From positions 62,001 to 126,000 of the forward strand of contig DASQIK010000016.1 of assembly GCA_035631615.1 (NCBI GenBank): a DNA stretch of 64,000 nucleotides, in the 5' to 3' direction. The DNA comes from UBA5189 sp035631615. Its GTDB lineage: Bacteria > Chloroflexota > Limnocylindria > Limnocylindrales > CSP1-4. How positions within the stretch are numbered: position 1 is the stretch's first letter; each line of letters begins with the position of its first letter. The notes below the pieces were generated by a model that was given only the letters and a program-made list of their open reading frames with translations, was not told the DNA's origin and made no database searches. Shown here in pieces: positions 34,086-42,016 of this stretch. The translations under genes were made by a program, and so were the position numbers.

Positions 34086-34110
34086 AAAACCGACCTGACT
34101 CTGGGTCGGT
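34086..34110 (-). terminator. Terminator/attenuator hairpin in the HD-GYP leader
   Basis: Read on the minus strand, ACCGACC (34110-34104, reverse complement) pairs with GGTCGGT over an 8-nt loop and is followed by TTTT. It lies after the promoter at 34224-34253 and before the mini-ORFs, so it may be a conditional attenuator rather than a simple end of transcription for the SARP gene. Confidence 0.5.
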
Positions 34111-34129
34111 CGGTTGCACTACTCGCTCA

Positions 34130-34161
34130 GCTCCACCCTAAGTGCCCATTTCAGGTGGAGC
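34130..34161 (-). promoter_or_regulatory. Leader hairpin (GCTCCACC/GGTGGAGC)
   Basis: Perfect 8-bp arms at 34130-34137 and 34154-34161 enclose a 16-nt loop, inside the presumed 5' leader about 60-90 nt after the predicted start of transcription. Confidence 0.5.
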
Positions 34162-34223
34162 CTCGGCGCGTCCGAGCGTTCTTAGATTGGTTCGGTAGTA
34201 CGCAAGTACCACTCGAGGGCCGG

Positions 34224-34253
34224 ACTATAGGTAGACCCAACTGAACCGGTCAA
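34224..34253 (-). promoter_or_regulatory. Sigma-70-type promoter TTGACC-18-TATAGT for the leader / HD-GYP unit
   Basis: The -35 TTGACC is at 34253-34248 and the -10 TATAGT at 34229-34224 (minus strand), with transcription expected from about 34217. This is one of the best -35/-10 pairs in the window and lies just past the SARP stop codon. Confidence 0.6.
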
Positions 34254-34270
34254 TACGCATGTCTACCTAT
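34227..34270. promoter_or_regulatory. 10-bp inverted repeat (ATAGGTAGAC/GTCTACCTAT) over the promoter
   Basis: The arms are at 34227-34236, overlapping the -10 and spacer, and 34261-34270, just upstream of the -35, with 24 bp between. The placement is that of an operator. The adjacent SARP regulator is an obvious candidate binder, by position only. Confidence 0.5.
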
Positions 34271-34282
34271 CTACACCTAGCC

Positions 34283-37200
34283 TCAGAGGTCGCCCATGGG
34301 AGGTACATCGAGCCCGAGGTCCTTCAGGGCGCGCGAGTACTTGGCGTAAGACTCCGCGGCAGCAGCGTGGGCGCCGGCAAGCCGATAGACGCGAATCAAT
34401 GCGAGCTGGATCTCTTCAGAGTCGGTCTCAACCTCGGCGGCTCTTTCCGCCAAGAGGACGCCGCGAACGAGTCGTCCTGCATCGATGTCGGCACGGATGG
34501 CTTGCTCCATGACTCGTAGGTACGACGCGTGGAGAGCATCGCGAAACGGGCCGGACCACTCCTCGTATGCGAAATCGATCGAGAACTTGCCCAGGTACGC
34601 ATGGGCCAGAGCGACCACGGATAGATCGTCTGGCTCGGCAGTCGCACTTCGAATCAACTCCAAACACCGACGACTTCGTGCATGCACCAGAGCAGGGTCG
34701 ATCCAGATGGTCTCTCCATCCTGTTGAACGTACCCTGGTGACAGATCCTCGCGATACTCAGGCTCAAAGACGCGGCGCAGGAAGTAGACCGTCTGATTCA
34801 GCGAATTGAGAGCCGACTGCGGATCCAGATCCGGCCAAAGGCTGTCGGCGACCTCCTCCCGAGTGGCAGTCCAATTCGATTTGGTCAGGAGCAGAGACAG
34901 CAAGGCAAGGACCTTGCGACGGACGTCCGAGCTCTCAACAACTCGGGACCCGATGGCGATCCGGACGCGTCCGAGGTCCTCAACAACCACCTTCGGCGCG
35001 AGACGTCGCGCGAGGCCTCGGCCGAGCGGGAAGCCACGACCTTCCCGCGCGGTTCGTGCGAGACCACGAAGCAGTGGAACATCAGCCAGTTCCCCGATCT
35101 CGTCGAGGAGCCTCGCTGCCGGCCACGATGCGGCGCCTGGTGTAGTGACCGCTCGTCGAATGGGCTCGCGCCATCGCCACGGCCGGCGACGGACTTCGTC
35201 ACCGATGTCCGAAGTCGCCTGATCTGTTAGATCGCCGAGGCGTAGGACCACAGCCTCCGCTGCCATGCTTAGAGCGACAGGCGCCTTCGTCGCCACTTCT
35301 GCGAGCGTCGCGGAAGGGTCTCTCGCGATGTCTGCGACCGCGGCCAGGGCCTCCGCGTACGCCTCCCAGTGGGTGGCTCCCTGACGGATCGCAAGGGCCC
35401 GCGGAACGCGGTGAATCTCTTGATCATCCGCACCCCCTAGGAGCACTTGGATCAAGCTTCCTACGAGGAGGCGCCTGAGTTCGAAAGCCGGGGTTAGGTG
35501 ATGCCTGCGTGCGTCAATCCTTGCGAACGTGCGTTGCGCAGTGTCCAGGTCCCCTAGTTCCGCGGCATATAGGGCTCGAGCCAGGACAGCCCGATCGCCG
35601 ATTTCCAAGTTGTCCGAGATCCGTGTCTCAAAGGACGGCAAGTGCCGGGCCGCCAAACTGGGTTGTCCGTAAAGGAGCTCGATGTCGGCGGCCTCTATGG
35701 ACACTTCGAGCCGCTGGCCGGGAAGCGACAGTTTCGAGGCCAAGTCGATCTCAGATCGAGCGCCACCGATGTCTCCTAGGTGAGCGACCGCGGCTGCTCT
35801 GGCGAGCCGTGCCGATACCAATTCGATCCCGGCAGACGAGCCCGCGAGGATGGAGATTGCCTCGTCGGCGCAGGTCAAAGCGCCCTCGCCATCACCGGCG
35901 GCCAGGCGCAGCTGCGACTCGTTGCAGAGGCTGACTCCAAGAAAGTGCGCCTCGCCTTTGAGGCGATGATCGAGTTTTAGGCGGTGCAGTCCTGCAATGG
36001 CCGTTCGAAGGGAGCCATCTACGGAAGAGTCGACCGCCTCGCGGTATACCTTTGCGAGAGTGGCGATATGAGGGGAGGACGATGCCTCAAGAAGGCGACC
36101 CGCCGCGAGCGCCGCATCCACGTCGCCAGCGAGGCTCCTAGCAGAGAGCAGGTTGAGAAGCGCTAGATCCGAATCCGGATCAGTCGACCAAGCTTGCTCG
36201 GCAAGCTCCCTGCCCTCCGCGACCTCTGCACGCTGTTGGGCGAGCCGCGAACGGAGGATCAAACCCGGCGCACCGCCCAGCATCCCGCTTGGAAGATCTG
36301 ATACCAGTTCTTGAGCGATGGCGTAGGCGCCGGTGGCGAGGATGTTCTCGATCGCGGCGGAGAGGACGCGACGCGCGTCGTCGGCGTGGCCGCTGGCGAG
36401 GTAGTGGCGGCCGGAGATCCGCCAGTCGACGGTTTCGGCGGCGCGCGCGATCCGCAGGTGGATCGCCCGAACGCCGTCCTCGCCGACGGATCGGGCGAGG
36501 CGGGCCTGGAGGAAGTCGCGCACGAGCGGATGCGCCCGGACGACGTGGCGCGTGTTCGGGCCCCGCTTGCCGAACAAACCCTGGCGCTCGCCGTCCTCGA
36601 TCAGCGACCTCGCAGCGTCCTCATCGACCTCGGCAGCGACCGTGCCCAGGACGAGATCGACCGTCTCCAGCAGCGACGTGCGCATCAGGAATTGCTGGAG
36701 GTCGTCTGGGAGCTCGCCCACGACCTCCTCGGCGAGGTACTCGTACAGGTGCCCCTCGGCGCCGCTCAGCGACGAGATGAAGGCCCGAACCTGCCCCGGG
36801 TCGCGATCGTGCAGCGCGGCTCGGACGAGCTGCAACGACGCGGCCCAGCCCTCGGTGCGGCGCCGGAGCTCCGCGAGGATCGCCGGCTCGAGCCGCATCT
36901 CGTAGGTCTCGCGGAACAGCCGCTCGGTCTCGAGCACGTTGAATCGGAGGTCGTCGGTCCCGAGCTCGGCGACCTCGCCGAGCGCGCGCAGCCGCGCCAG
37001 CCGGACCGGCGGCTCGCGCCGGCTGGCGAACATGAACGACATCCGCTCCGGCCCGCGCGCCATGAGCTCGCGCAGGATGTGGCGGACGTCCGGCGAATCG
37101 TCGACCAGGTGAACGTCATCGAACACGAGCGCGGTCGGGTCGTTGGGCAGACCTCCGAGCTCGCGAAGGAACGTGTCGAGGACCGTGTCGAGCGAGGGTG

Positions 37201-37525
37201 ACGTCGTCGCGGTCTCACGAAGCAGCGCGGCCGTCGACGGGCCGAAGTCCGGGACGTGGACGCGCACAGCCGCGACGAGGTACGCGATGAACCCGACCCA
37301 GTCGCGATCGCCGCGGTCGAGGCGAAACCACAGGACGCGGATGCGCGTTCGACGAGAGAAGTCGGCGAGCAGCGTCGTCTTGCCGTAGCCGGCCTCGGCC
37401 ACCAGCAGGACGGCGCGGCGATGGATCTTGACCGACAGCCACTCGAGGAGCCGGTCGCGCGCCAGCGTCTCCTCGCGGAGCGGCGGCGCCTGGACCTTGC
37501 TGACCTGAATCGGGTACTCGGACAT
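34283..37525 (-). CDS. STAND ATPase-TPR-SARP transcriptional regulator
   Basis: The start chosen is ATG 37525 (MSEYPIQVSKVQAPPLREE), preceded by GGGAGGGG. The 1080 residues comprise a MalT-like STAND NTPase (about 1-310; Walker A AEAGYGKTTLL, Walker B TALVFDDVHLVDD, RREPPVRLARLRALGE), a winged-helix/arm region, a long TPR-like helical region (about 400-820), and a C-terminal OmpR-type winged helix plus BTAD domain. The last part shows RRKVLALLSLLLTKSNWTATREEVADSLWPD, LNSLNQTVYFLRRVFE and EIQLALIRVYRLAGAHAAAAESY. STAND regulators are ATP-dependent switches gated by a ligand on the TPR region. The gene changes GC and codon use sharply near 36.33 kb. No biosynthetic cluster is adjacent. Confidence 0.88.
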   Translation of the reverse strand: MSEYPIQVSKVQAPPLREETLARDRLLEWLSVKIHRRAVLLVAEAGYGKTTLLADFSRRTRIRVLWFRLDRGDRDWVGFIAYLVAAVRVHVPDFGPSTAALLRETATTSPSLDTVLDTFLRELGGLPNDPTALVFDDVHLVDDSPDVRHILRELMARGPERMSFMFASRREPPVRLARLRALGEVAELGTDDLRFNVLETERLFRETYEMRLEPAILAELRRRTEGWAASLQLVRAALHDRDPGQVRAFISSLSGAEGHLYEYLAEEVVGELPDDLQQFLMRTSLLETVDLVLGTVAAEVDEDAARSLIEDGERQGLFGKRGPNTRHVVRAHPLVRDFLQARLARSVGEDGVRAIHLRIARAAETVDWRISGRHYLASGHADDARRVLSAAIENILATGAYAIAQELVSDLPSGMLGGAPGLILRSRLAQQRAEVAEGRELAEQAWSTDPDSDLALLNLLSARSLAGDVDAALAAGRLLEASSSPHIATLAKVYREAVDSSVDGSLRTAIAGLHRLKLDHRLKGEAHFLGVSLCNESQLRLAAGDGEGALTCADEAISILAGSSAGIELVSARLARAAAVAHLGDIGGARSEIDLASKLSLPGQRLEVSIEAADIELLYGQPSLAARHLPSFETRISDNLEIGDRAVLARALYAAELGDLDTAQRTFARIDARRHHLTPAFELRRLLVGSLIQVLLGGADDQEIHRVPRALAIRQGATHWEAYAEALAAVADIARDPSATLAEVATKAPVALSMAAEAVVLRLGDLTDQATSDIGDEVRRRPWRWREPIRRAVTTPGAASWPAARLLDEIGELADVPLLRGLARTAREGRGFPLGRGLARRLAPKVVVEDLGRVRIAIGSRVVESSDVRRKVLALLSLLLTKSNWTATREEVADSLWPDLDPQSALNSLNQTVYFLRRVFEPEYREDLSPGYVQQDGETIWIDPALVHARSRRCLELIRSATAEPDDLSVVALAHAYLGKFSIDFAYEEWSGPFRDALHASYLRVMEQAIRADIDAGRLVRGVLLAERAAEVETDSEEIQLALIRVYRLAGAHAAAAESYAKYSRALKDLGLDVPPMGDL

Positions 37526-37704
37526 CGTCTCGAGGTCCCCTCCCGTGGACGCGAGACTGGCGACGGCGCCTGGCCGTGCGCCCTCGACGACGAGCCGAGG
37601 TCGACGGCGCGGCGGACGCACGGTTGCGGCCCGGTCGGGCGTGTGCGTATCTGGGCGAATTGGGCTGGGCTGGGCACGCTCGCCGGGCCGGTCGAGCGGC
37701 GCGA

Positions 37705-37734
37705 ACGATAGGGAGGCGTCGCGGCGCGTGTCAA
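37705..37734 (-). promoter_or_regulatory. Promoter TTGACA-18-TATCGT for the SARP gene
   Basis: The -35 TTGACA is at 37734-37729 and the -10 TATCGT at 37710-37705 on the minus strand. A leader of about 170 nt runs to the ATG at 37525. Confidence 0.6.
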
Positions 37735-37831
37735 CGCTGGCCAGTGGGCGGCTGGGCATGCGTCGCATCTTGGCGACGCTGGCTCACCGGCCGATTACCG
37801 ACCGGTGGACGGAGTGTGGATAGGTTGGGCG

Positions 37832-38035
37832 TCAGCCCTCGTACTCGAACCCGATCTTGAGGTCGACCCGGTACTCGACGATCTCGCCGTCCTCGACGAT
37901 GGCGCTCGACTTCACGACCTCGACCGTCTTGATGTTGCGGACGGTTCTCGACGCGGTCGCGACCGCCTGCCGGGCCGCGTCGCTCCACGACTTCGGGCTC
38001 GTCCCGACCATCTCCCGAACGATGATCACGCCCAT
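37832..38035 (-). CDS. Dodecin family flavin-binding protein
   Basis: The 67-residue protein fits the dodecin length and pattern: VREMVGTSPKSWSDAARQAVATASRTVRNIKTVEVVKSSAIVEDGEIVEYRVDLKIGFEYEG reads as strand-helix-strand-strand, with the conserved SxKSWxDA segment at the helix start and an R/V-rich last strand. Dodecins form dodecameric shells that store or buffer FMN/riboflavin. AAGGAG is 7 nt before ATG 38035, so this gene uses a normal ribosome-binding site, unlike many neighbours. It is monocistronic and lies between the SARP promoter and a divergent zinc-ribbon gene. Confidence 0.9.
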   Translation of the reverse strand: MGVIIVREMVGTSPKSWSDAARQAVATASRTVRNIKTVEVVKSSAIVEDGEIVEYRVDLKIGFEYEG

Positions 38036-38282
38036 CTCACGCTCCTTCGACTGGCGTTGCCTTCCACGCCGTCAGTCTAGTCGCGAGGGCTGGCTGGTCT
38101 CCTCGGGCAGGAGCGGTCGCAACGCGAACGCTCCTGCCGATCGCGGTGCCGGGACGCACCGCCGAGCCCGGCGGGCCGCGCGAGTTGGGTCGGACCGCTT
38201 GACGCGGTGCGTATTCTCGCGGCCTGAGTTCCGAGCGGGAGCGGAACCGGATCGTACGGAGCCTCATCGGAGGACGGACACG

Positions 38283-38591
38283 GTGTACGAGGACCGGACG
38301 CTTACCTGTCGCGACTGCGGCGACAGCTTCATCTTCTCCGGCGGCGAACAGCGATTCTTCGCCGAGAAGGGGCTCGTCAATGTGCCGCAACGGTGCCCGA
38401 CGTGCCGCGCCAACGCGAAGCGGGTGCGCATGGGCGGCCCGCGCGACTACCACGCTGCCGTCTGCAACGCGTGCGGCAATCAGGCGATGGTGCCCTTCGC
38501 ACCTCGATCCGATCGGCCCGTCTACTGCAGCAGCTGCTACGACAAGGTCCGAGCCGGGCTCATCGAACCGGCGACCCCCGTCGCCTCGTAG
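38283..38591 (+). CDS. Zinc-ribbon domain protein
   Basis: The 102-residue protein starts at GTG 38283 with GGAGG 9 nt upstream. It contains four CxxC pairs: CRDCG, CPTCR, CNACG and CSSCY, arranged as two zinc ribbons, with the intervening FIFSGGEQRFFAEKGLVNVPQRCPTCR typical of the small zinc-ribbon family found next to CxxC-x(n)-CxxC proteins in Chloroflexi and proteobacteria. The function is unknown; nucleic-acid or protein binding is likely. TATTCT at 38211 could be the -10. The gene is convergent with dnaB. Confidence 0.8.
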   Translation: MYEDRTLTCRDCGDSFIFSGGEQRFFAEKGLVNVPQRCPTCRANAKRVRMGGPRDYHAAVCNACGNQAMVPFAPRSDRPVYCSSCYDKVRAGLIEPATPVAS

Positions 38592-38606
38592 TCGCCGCCC
38601 GAGGCC

Positions 38607-39986
38607 TTACGCCGTCTCGGCGTACCGCTGGCCTGCATAGGACTGGAACCGGGTCTGGCTCTTCCGGAACCACAGCTGGATGTCGCCGGTCGGGCCGTTG
38701 CGGTGCTTGGCGAGCTTGACGTTGATGACCTCGCCATCGAGGTCCGCGTCCTCGCCGACCTTCTCCTTCTCGCGGTAGAGGAACACGACGAGGTCCGCAT
38801 CCTGCTCGATTGCTCCTGACTCACGGAGGTCCGACAGGCGCGGCTCCTTGGACTCGCGCATCTCCGGCTGGCGCGACAGCTGCGAGAGGGCGATGACCGG
38901 CACGGACAGCTCACGGGCCAGCGCCTTGAGGCCGCGGCTGATCTCGCTGACCTCCTGGACGCGGTTGGCGTCGCGGTTGGTCGTGGTCGCCTGCATCAGC
39001 TGAAGATAGTCGACGATCACGAGGTCCAGGCCCGACTCGGCCTGAAGGCGACGAGCCTTCGTGCGCAGCTCCATCGAGGTGATGTTTGGTGTGTCGTCCA
39101 TGTAGAGCGACGCCTCCGAGAGGTCGTTCATTGCCGGCGCGAGTCGCGCGAAGTCGAGCTCCTCGAGGAAGCCGGAGCGCAAGCGCTTCGAGTCGATGTT
39201 GGCGACGCTCGAGAGCAGGCGGAGCACGAGCTGCTCCTTGCTCATCTCGAGGCTGAACACGCCGACGGTCTTCTTCTCGCGGACGGCCGCGTGCTCGGCA
39301 ACGTTGAGCGCGAAGCTCGACTTGCCGACCGAAGGTCGGGCAGCGACCACGATCAGGTCGCTCTTCTGGAAGCCGGTCGTGAGCTGGTCGAGATCCGGGA
39401 AACCAGACGCGATGCCGCTCAGCTCGCCGCGGTGGGCGTGCAGGTAGTCGAGGCGGTCATAGGCGGAGTGGAGGAGCTCCTTGAGCTGGCTGAAGCCGGC
39501 GGTGATGCGCCGGTTCGAGACCTGGAACAGCTCCGATTCGGCGCGGTCGATCGCCTCCTGGATCTCGGCCGGATCCTCGTAGCCGATGCCGGCGATCTTG
39601 CCGGCAGCGCCGATCAGGTTCCGGAGCACCGCCTTGCGCTCGACGATCCGGGCGTACTGGACCGCGTGGACCGCGGTCGGCGTGGCATTCGACAGCTGCG
39701 ACAGGTAGGAGCGGCCACCGGCCTGCTCGAGGTCCTCGGCACGCTCGAGCGACTCGGCGACGGTCACCAGGTCGACGGGCTCGCGGCGCTCGAACAGCTC
39801 GAGCATGGCCTTGTAGATGTTCCCGTGGGCCTGGCGGTAGAAGTCCTCGGGGCGAAGGAATTCCGCGATCTCGATGATCGTCTCCCGATCGATCAGGATC
39901 GCTCCGAGGACCGATTGCTCGGCCTCGAGACTGTGCGGCGGCAGGCGGTCGATCACCAGGAATAGCCTCGGTCGCGGTTGTGACAC
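38607..39986 (-). CDS. dnaB: Replicative DNA helicase
   Basis: The 459-residue DnaB has the N-terminal domain LPPHSLEAEQSVLGAIL and the RecA-like motor with Walker A in VAARPSVGKSSFALNVAEHAA. FSLEMSKEQLVLRLL, Walker B LVIVDYLQLM and the C-terminal SQLSRQPEMRESKEPRLSDLRESGAIEQDADLVVFLYR complete it. It unwinds DNA ahead of the replisome as a hexamer. The annotated start is GTG 39986; a GTG ten codons later (VIDRLPPHSLEAEQ) is also possible. A short GACAC/GTGTC palindrome lies at the start. It follows lexA in the same direction with a 166-bp gap. Confidence 0.96.
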   Translation of the reverse strand: MSQPRPRLFLVIDRLPPHSLEAEQSVLGAILIDRETIIEIAEFLRPEDFYRQAHGNIYKAMLELFERREPVDLVTVAESLERAEDLEQAGGRSYLSQLSNATPTAVHAVQYARIVERKAVLRNLIGAAGKIAGIGYEDPAEIQEAIDRAESELFQVSNRRITAGFSQLKELLHSAYDRLDYLHAHRGELSGIASGFPDLDQLTTGFQKSDLIVVAARPSVGKSSFALNVAEHAAVREKKTVGVFSLEMSKEQLVLRLLSSVANIDSKRLRSGFLEELDFARLAPAMNDLSEASLYMDDTPNITSMELRTKARRLQAESGLDLVIVDYLQLMQATTTNRDANRVQEVSEISRGLKALARELSVPVIALSQLSRQPEMRESKEPRLSDLRESGAIEQDADLVVFLYREKEKVGEDADLDGEVINVKLAKHRNGPTGDIQLWFRKSQTRFQSYAGQRYAETA

Positions 39987-40152
39987 CTCTAGTGTCAGAG
40001 CGCGTGCCCTGGCTCCGATACCCGCTTATCCCCGACTTATCCAGCGATCACCAGATCGACGTGGATCGCCCGGCGACCCGATGTGGACGCCCTGTGGACG
40101 GTGTGTGCCGAATGGAATCGACCGGTCGTCTCGGCCGGTCCGGGACGACCGG

Positions 40153-40803
40153 TCAGTCCAGCTTGCGGATGACGCCGATGAGCTTCCCCTGGATCCTGAC
40201 ATCGTCGTAGAACTGGGGCTGATAGGCGGGGTTCGCTGGTTGCAGGCGGACGCGGTCCTTCTCGCGGAAGAAGCGCTTCAGCGTGACCGCGTTCTCCTCG
40301 ACCTGGGCGACCACGATGTCGCCGTTGCGGGCGGTGGTCTGCGGCCGGATGAGGACGAAGTCGCCGTCGGCGATGTGCTCCTCGATCATCGAGTCGCCGC
40401 GGACGCGGAGGACGTACGCGTCGCCGCTCGGGGCGAGCAGGTCCGGGACCGACATCGTCTCCGACGCGTCCTGATAGGCCTCGATCGGGCCGCCGGCCGC
40501 GATCTCGCCGATGACCGGCAGGACGTGCGCCTCCGCGGTGATCGACTGCGGCACGAGCTCGTGCGTCAATCCGAGCTGGATCGCCGCCGTCGGGGTCAGA
40601 CGGATCGCGCGGGACTGCGCGGCGCCGCGCTCGAGATAGCCCTCGCGCTCGAGCATCTGGAGATGGTGGTGAACGGCCGACGTCGAACTGAGGCCCACCG
40701 CCACGGCGATCTCGCGCACCGACGGCGGGAACCCGCGCGCCCGGAGCGTGCCGGCGATGTAGTGGAGGATCTTCAGCTTGCGATCCGCGTCGTGTCTCGT
40801 CAC
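40153..40803 (-). CDS. lexA: LexA repressor (SOS response)
   Basis: The 216-residue protein starts at GTG 40803 with GGGAG 6 nt upstream; the open frame extends to 40866 but would cross the promoter. It has the winged helix (GFPPSVREIAVAVGLSSTSAVHHHLQMLEREGYLERG), the auto-cleavage site region with Ala-Gly (IGEIAAGGPIEAY), the catalytic Ser in VRGDSMIEEHIADGDFVLIRP, and the Lys in AVTLKRFFRE. RecA-stimulated self-cleavage derepresses SOS genes. A LexA box sits in its own promoter, so it is autoregulated. The divergent DUF1232 gene shares the intergenic space. Confidence 0.96.
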   Translation of the reverse strand: MTRHDADRKLKILHYIAGTLRARGFPPSVREIAVAVGLSSTSAVHHHLQMLEREGYLERGAAQSRAIRLTPTAAIQLGLTHELVPQSITAEAHVLPVIGEIAAGGPIEAYQDASETMSVPDLLAPSGDAYVLRVRGDSMIEEHIADGDFVLIRPQTTARNGDIVVAQVEENAVTLKRFFREKDRVRLQPANPAYQPQFYDDVRIQGKLIGVIRKLD

Positions 40804-40834
40804 TCGTGACTCCCATGGGACGGTGGCCACGAGG

Positions 40835-40862
40835 ATCATACCGAACGGGTGTTCGATGTCAA
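40835..40862 (-). promoter_or_regulatory. lexA promoter with LexA box between -35 and -10
   Basis: On the minus strand TTGACA (40862-40857), a 16-bp spacer and TATGAT (40840-40835). The spacer contains the palindromic SOS box CGAACACCCGTTCG (40855-40842). Confidence 0.88.
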
Positions 40863-40894
40863 GCACGACGATCCGTGTCCGACGCTTCGACTGC

Positions 40895-40900
40895 TAGACT
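40895..40900 (+). promoter_or_regulatory. -10 element (TAGACT) for the DUF1232 gene
   Basis: TAGACT, 37 nt before ATG 40937, implies a short leader containing GATGAGG. It lies about 40 bp from the lexA box, so it could be co-regulated. Confidence 0.4.
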
Positions 40901-40936
40901 CTGCCGTCCGCTCCACGATGAGGTTTGCGAACGGCG

Positions 40937-41476
40937 ATGGCGTCGAAATCGAACGACTCAACCGAGAAGGACACGCGTGACCGACGGAGCAAGCGCGGAC
41001 GCAGCCCTGGCCTTCGCCGGGTGATCGCGGCCGCTGCGTTCATGCCGATCGCGACGCGCGCGCCGCTGTACGCCCGCCTGCTGTGGTCGCTGGTCAAGGA
41101 CGATCGCACGCCGGCGTCACGCAAGGTCCTCCTCGGCGGCGCGCTCGGCTACGTGGTGCTCGGCCGCGACATCGTGCCGGACTGGATCCCCGTGCTCGGC
41201 CAGCTCGACGACCTCGTCGTCGTGGCGATCGCGACCGAGCTCTTCCTCGATGGTCTCGACGACGTGCTGCTCGCCGAGAAGCTGCAGGAGGCCGGTATCC
41301 CGCGGGCCGCCTACGACGAGGACATCGCGCGCGTTCGAAGGCTCATGCCCGGTCCGATTCGCCGCGTCGCCCGTCGCATCCCGGACGCAATCCGCCTCGC
41401 CACCGACGCGGCTGCCCGATCCGGGCTCCAGCCCGGCCTGCGCCGGTGGATCACCCGCGAAGGCGCCGCGGCCTGA
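40937..41476 (+). CDS. DUF1232 (YkvA-type) membrane-associated protein
   Basis: The start is the ATG at 40937, four codons after a TTG that opens the frame. The 179 residues have a basic N-terminus, then the YkvA/DUF1232 core: LYARLLWSLVKDDRTPASRKVLLGGALGYVVLGRDIVPDWIPVLGQLDDLVVVAIATELFL. The hallmark is the P-D-IP-x-GxLDD turn. The C-terminus is basic and helical. The function of the family is unknown; members are small membrane-associated proteins. It is divergent from lexA and upstream of rplI. Confidence 0.82.
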   Translation: MASKSNDSTEKDTRDRRSKRGRSPGLRRVIAAAAFMPIATRAPLYARLLWSLVKDDRTPASRKVLLGGALGYVVLGRDIVPDWIPVLGQLDDLVVVAIATELFLDGLDDVLLAEKLQEAGIPRAAYDEDIARVRRLMPGPIRRVARRIPDAIRLATDAAARSGLQPGLRRWITREGAAA

Positions 41477-41531
41477 TCGTCGTCGCCGAAACACCGGCAG
41501 CCCTGCCGGCCCACAGGAGGTACTCGAGCGC

Positions 41532-41978
41532 GTGAAGGTCATCCTGACGAAGGACGTGGACAAGCTCGGCAAGTCCGGCGAGATGAAGACCGTTGCCGAT
41601 GGCTTTGCCACCAACTTCCTGATCCCGCGAAGCCTGGCGGTGCCCGCGGCCGGCGGCGCCTACCGCGCCTGGCAGCACGACATCGCGTCGCGCGAGGACA
41701 AGCGCCAGCGCGAGCGGGCCGAAGCGGAGATCGCGGCCACGCGGATCGGCTCGACCACGCTCACCATGGGCGTCAAGGTCGGGGATGGCGGCAAGCTGTA
41801 CGGCTCGATCGGGACGAAGGAGATCGCAGAGGCGCTCGGCCGCCGCGGCATCGTCGTGGACAGGCACAAGATCGAGCTCGACGAGCCGCTCAAGTCGCTC
41901 GGCACGTACAAGGTCGCGGTGAAGGTCTACAGCGGCCTCACGCCCGAAGTCACGGTGGTCGTCGAGCCCAAGGGGTAG
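41532..41978 (+). CDS. rplI: 50S ribosomal protein L9
   Basis: The 148-residue protein has the N-terminal signature MKVILTKDVDKLGKSGEMKTVADGFATNFLIPRSLAVPA and the long connecting helix. The C-terminal domain follows (LYGSIGTKEIAEAL, VVDRHKIELDEPLKSLGTYKVAVKV). It starts at GTG 41532 with AGGAGG 12 nt upstream. It binds 23S rRNA near the L1 stalk. In many bacteria rplI lies in an rpsF-ssb-rpsR-rplI-dnaB operon; here it is alone and on the opposite strand to dnaB. Confidence 0.95.
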   Translation: MKVILTKDVDKLGKSGEMKTVADGFATNFLIPRSLAVPAAGGAYRAWQHDIASREDKRQRERAEAEIAATRIGSTTLTMGVKVGDGGKLYGSIGTKEIAEALGRRGIVVDRHKIELDEPLKSLGTYKVAVKVYSGLTPEVTVVVEPKG

Positions 41979-42016
41979 GTCGGGTACGGCGGTGCGCCTC
42001 GGGCCGCCGGGGCGAT

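Larger units (their letters stand above)
33130..36330. other. Lower-GC compositional block spanning parts of two genes
   Basis: Hand-counted 60-base lines inside the block (33181, 33301, 33841, 34561, 36001) give 57-63% GC. Lines just outside (32641, 32941, 36421) give 72-77%. The left edge falls within the HD-GYP gene between its membrane and catalytic parts, the right edge within the SARP gene after the STAND ATPase. Both frames cross the edges intact. Confidence 0.7.

Noticed and set aside
34086..34253. c-di-GMP riboswitch before the HD-GYP gene
   Set aside because: The leader has hairpins, but I could not find the GEMM core sequences or the type-II fold elements.
34283..37525. SARP gene as evidence of an antibiotic biosynthetic cluster
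   Set aside because: No polyketide synthase, NRPS, terpene or RiPP maturation genes occur in the window.
37526..37768. N-terminal extension of the SARP regulator to 37768
   Set aside because: It would run through the TTGACA-TATCGT promoter, and its residues are Arg/Pro-rich without domain similarity.
40024..40042. Two TTATCC motifs upstream of dnaB as DnaA boxes or an origin
   Set aside because: Only partial matches to TTATCCACA, just two copies, no AT-rich unwinding region, and dnaA/dnaN are absent from the window.
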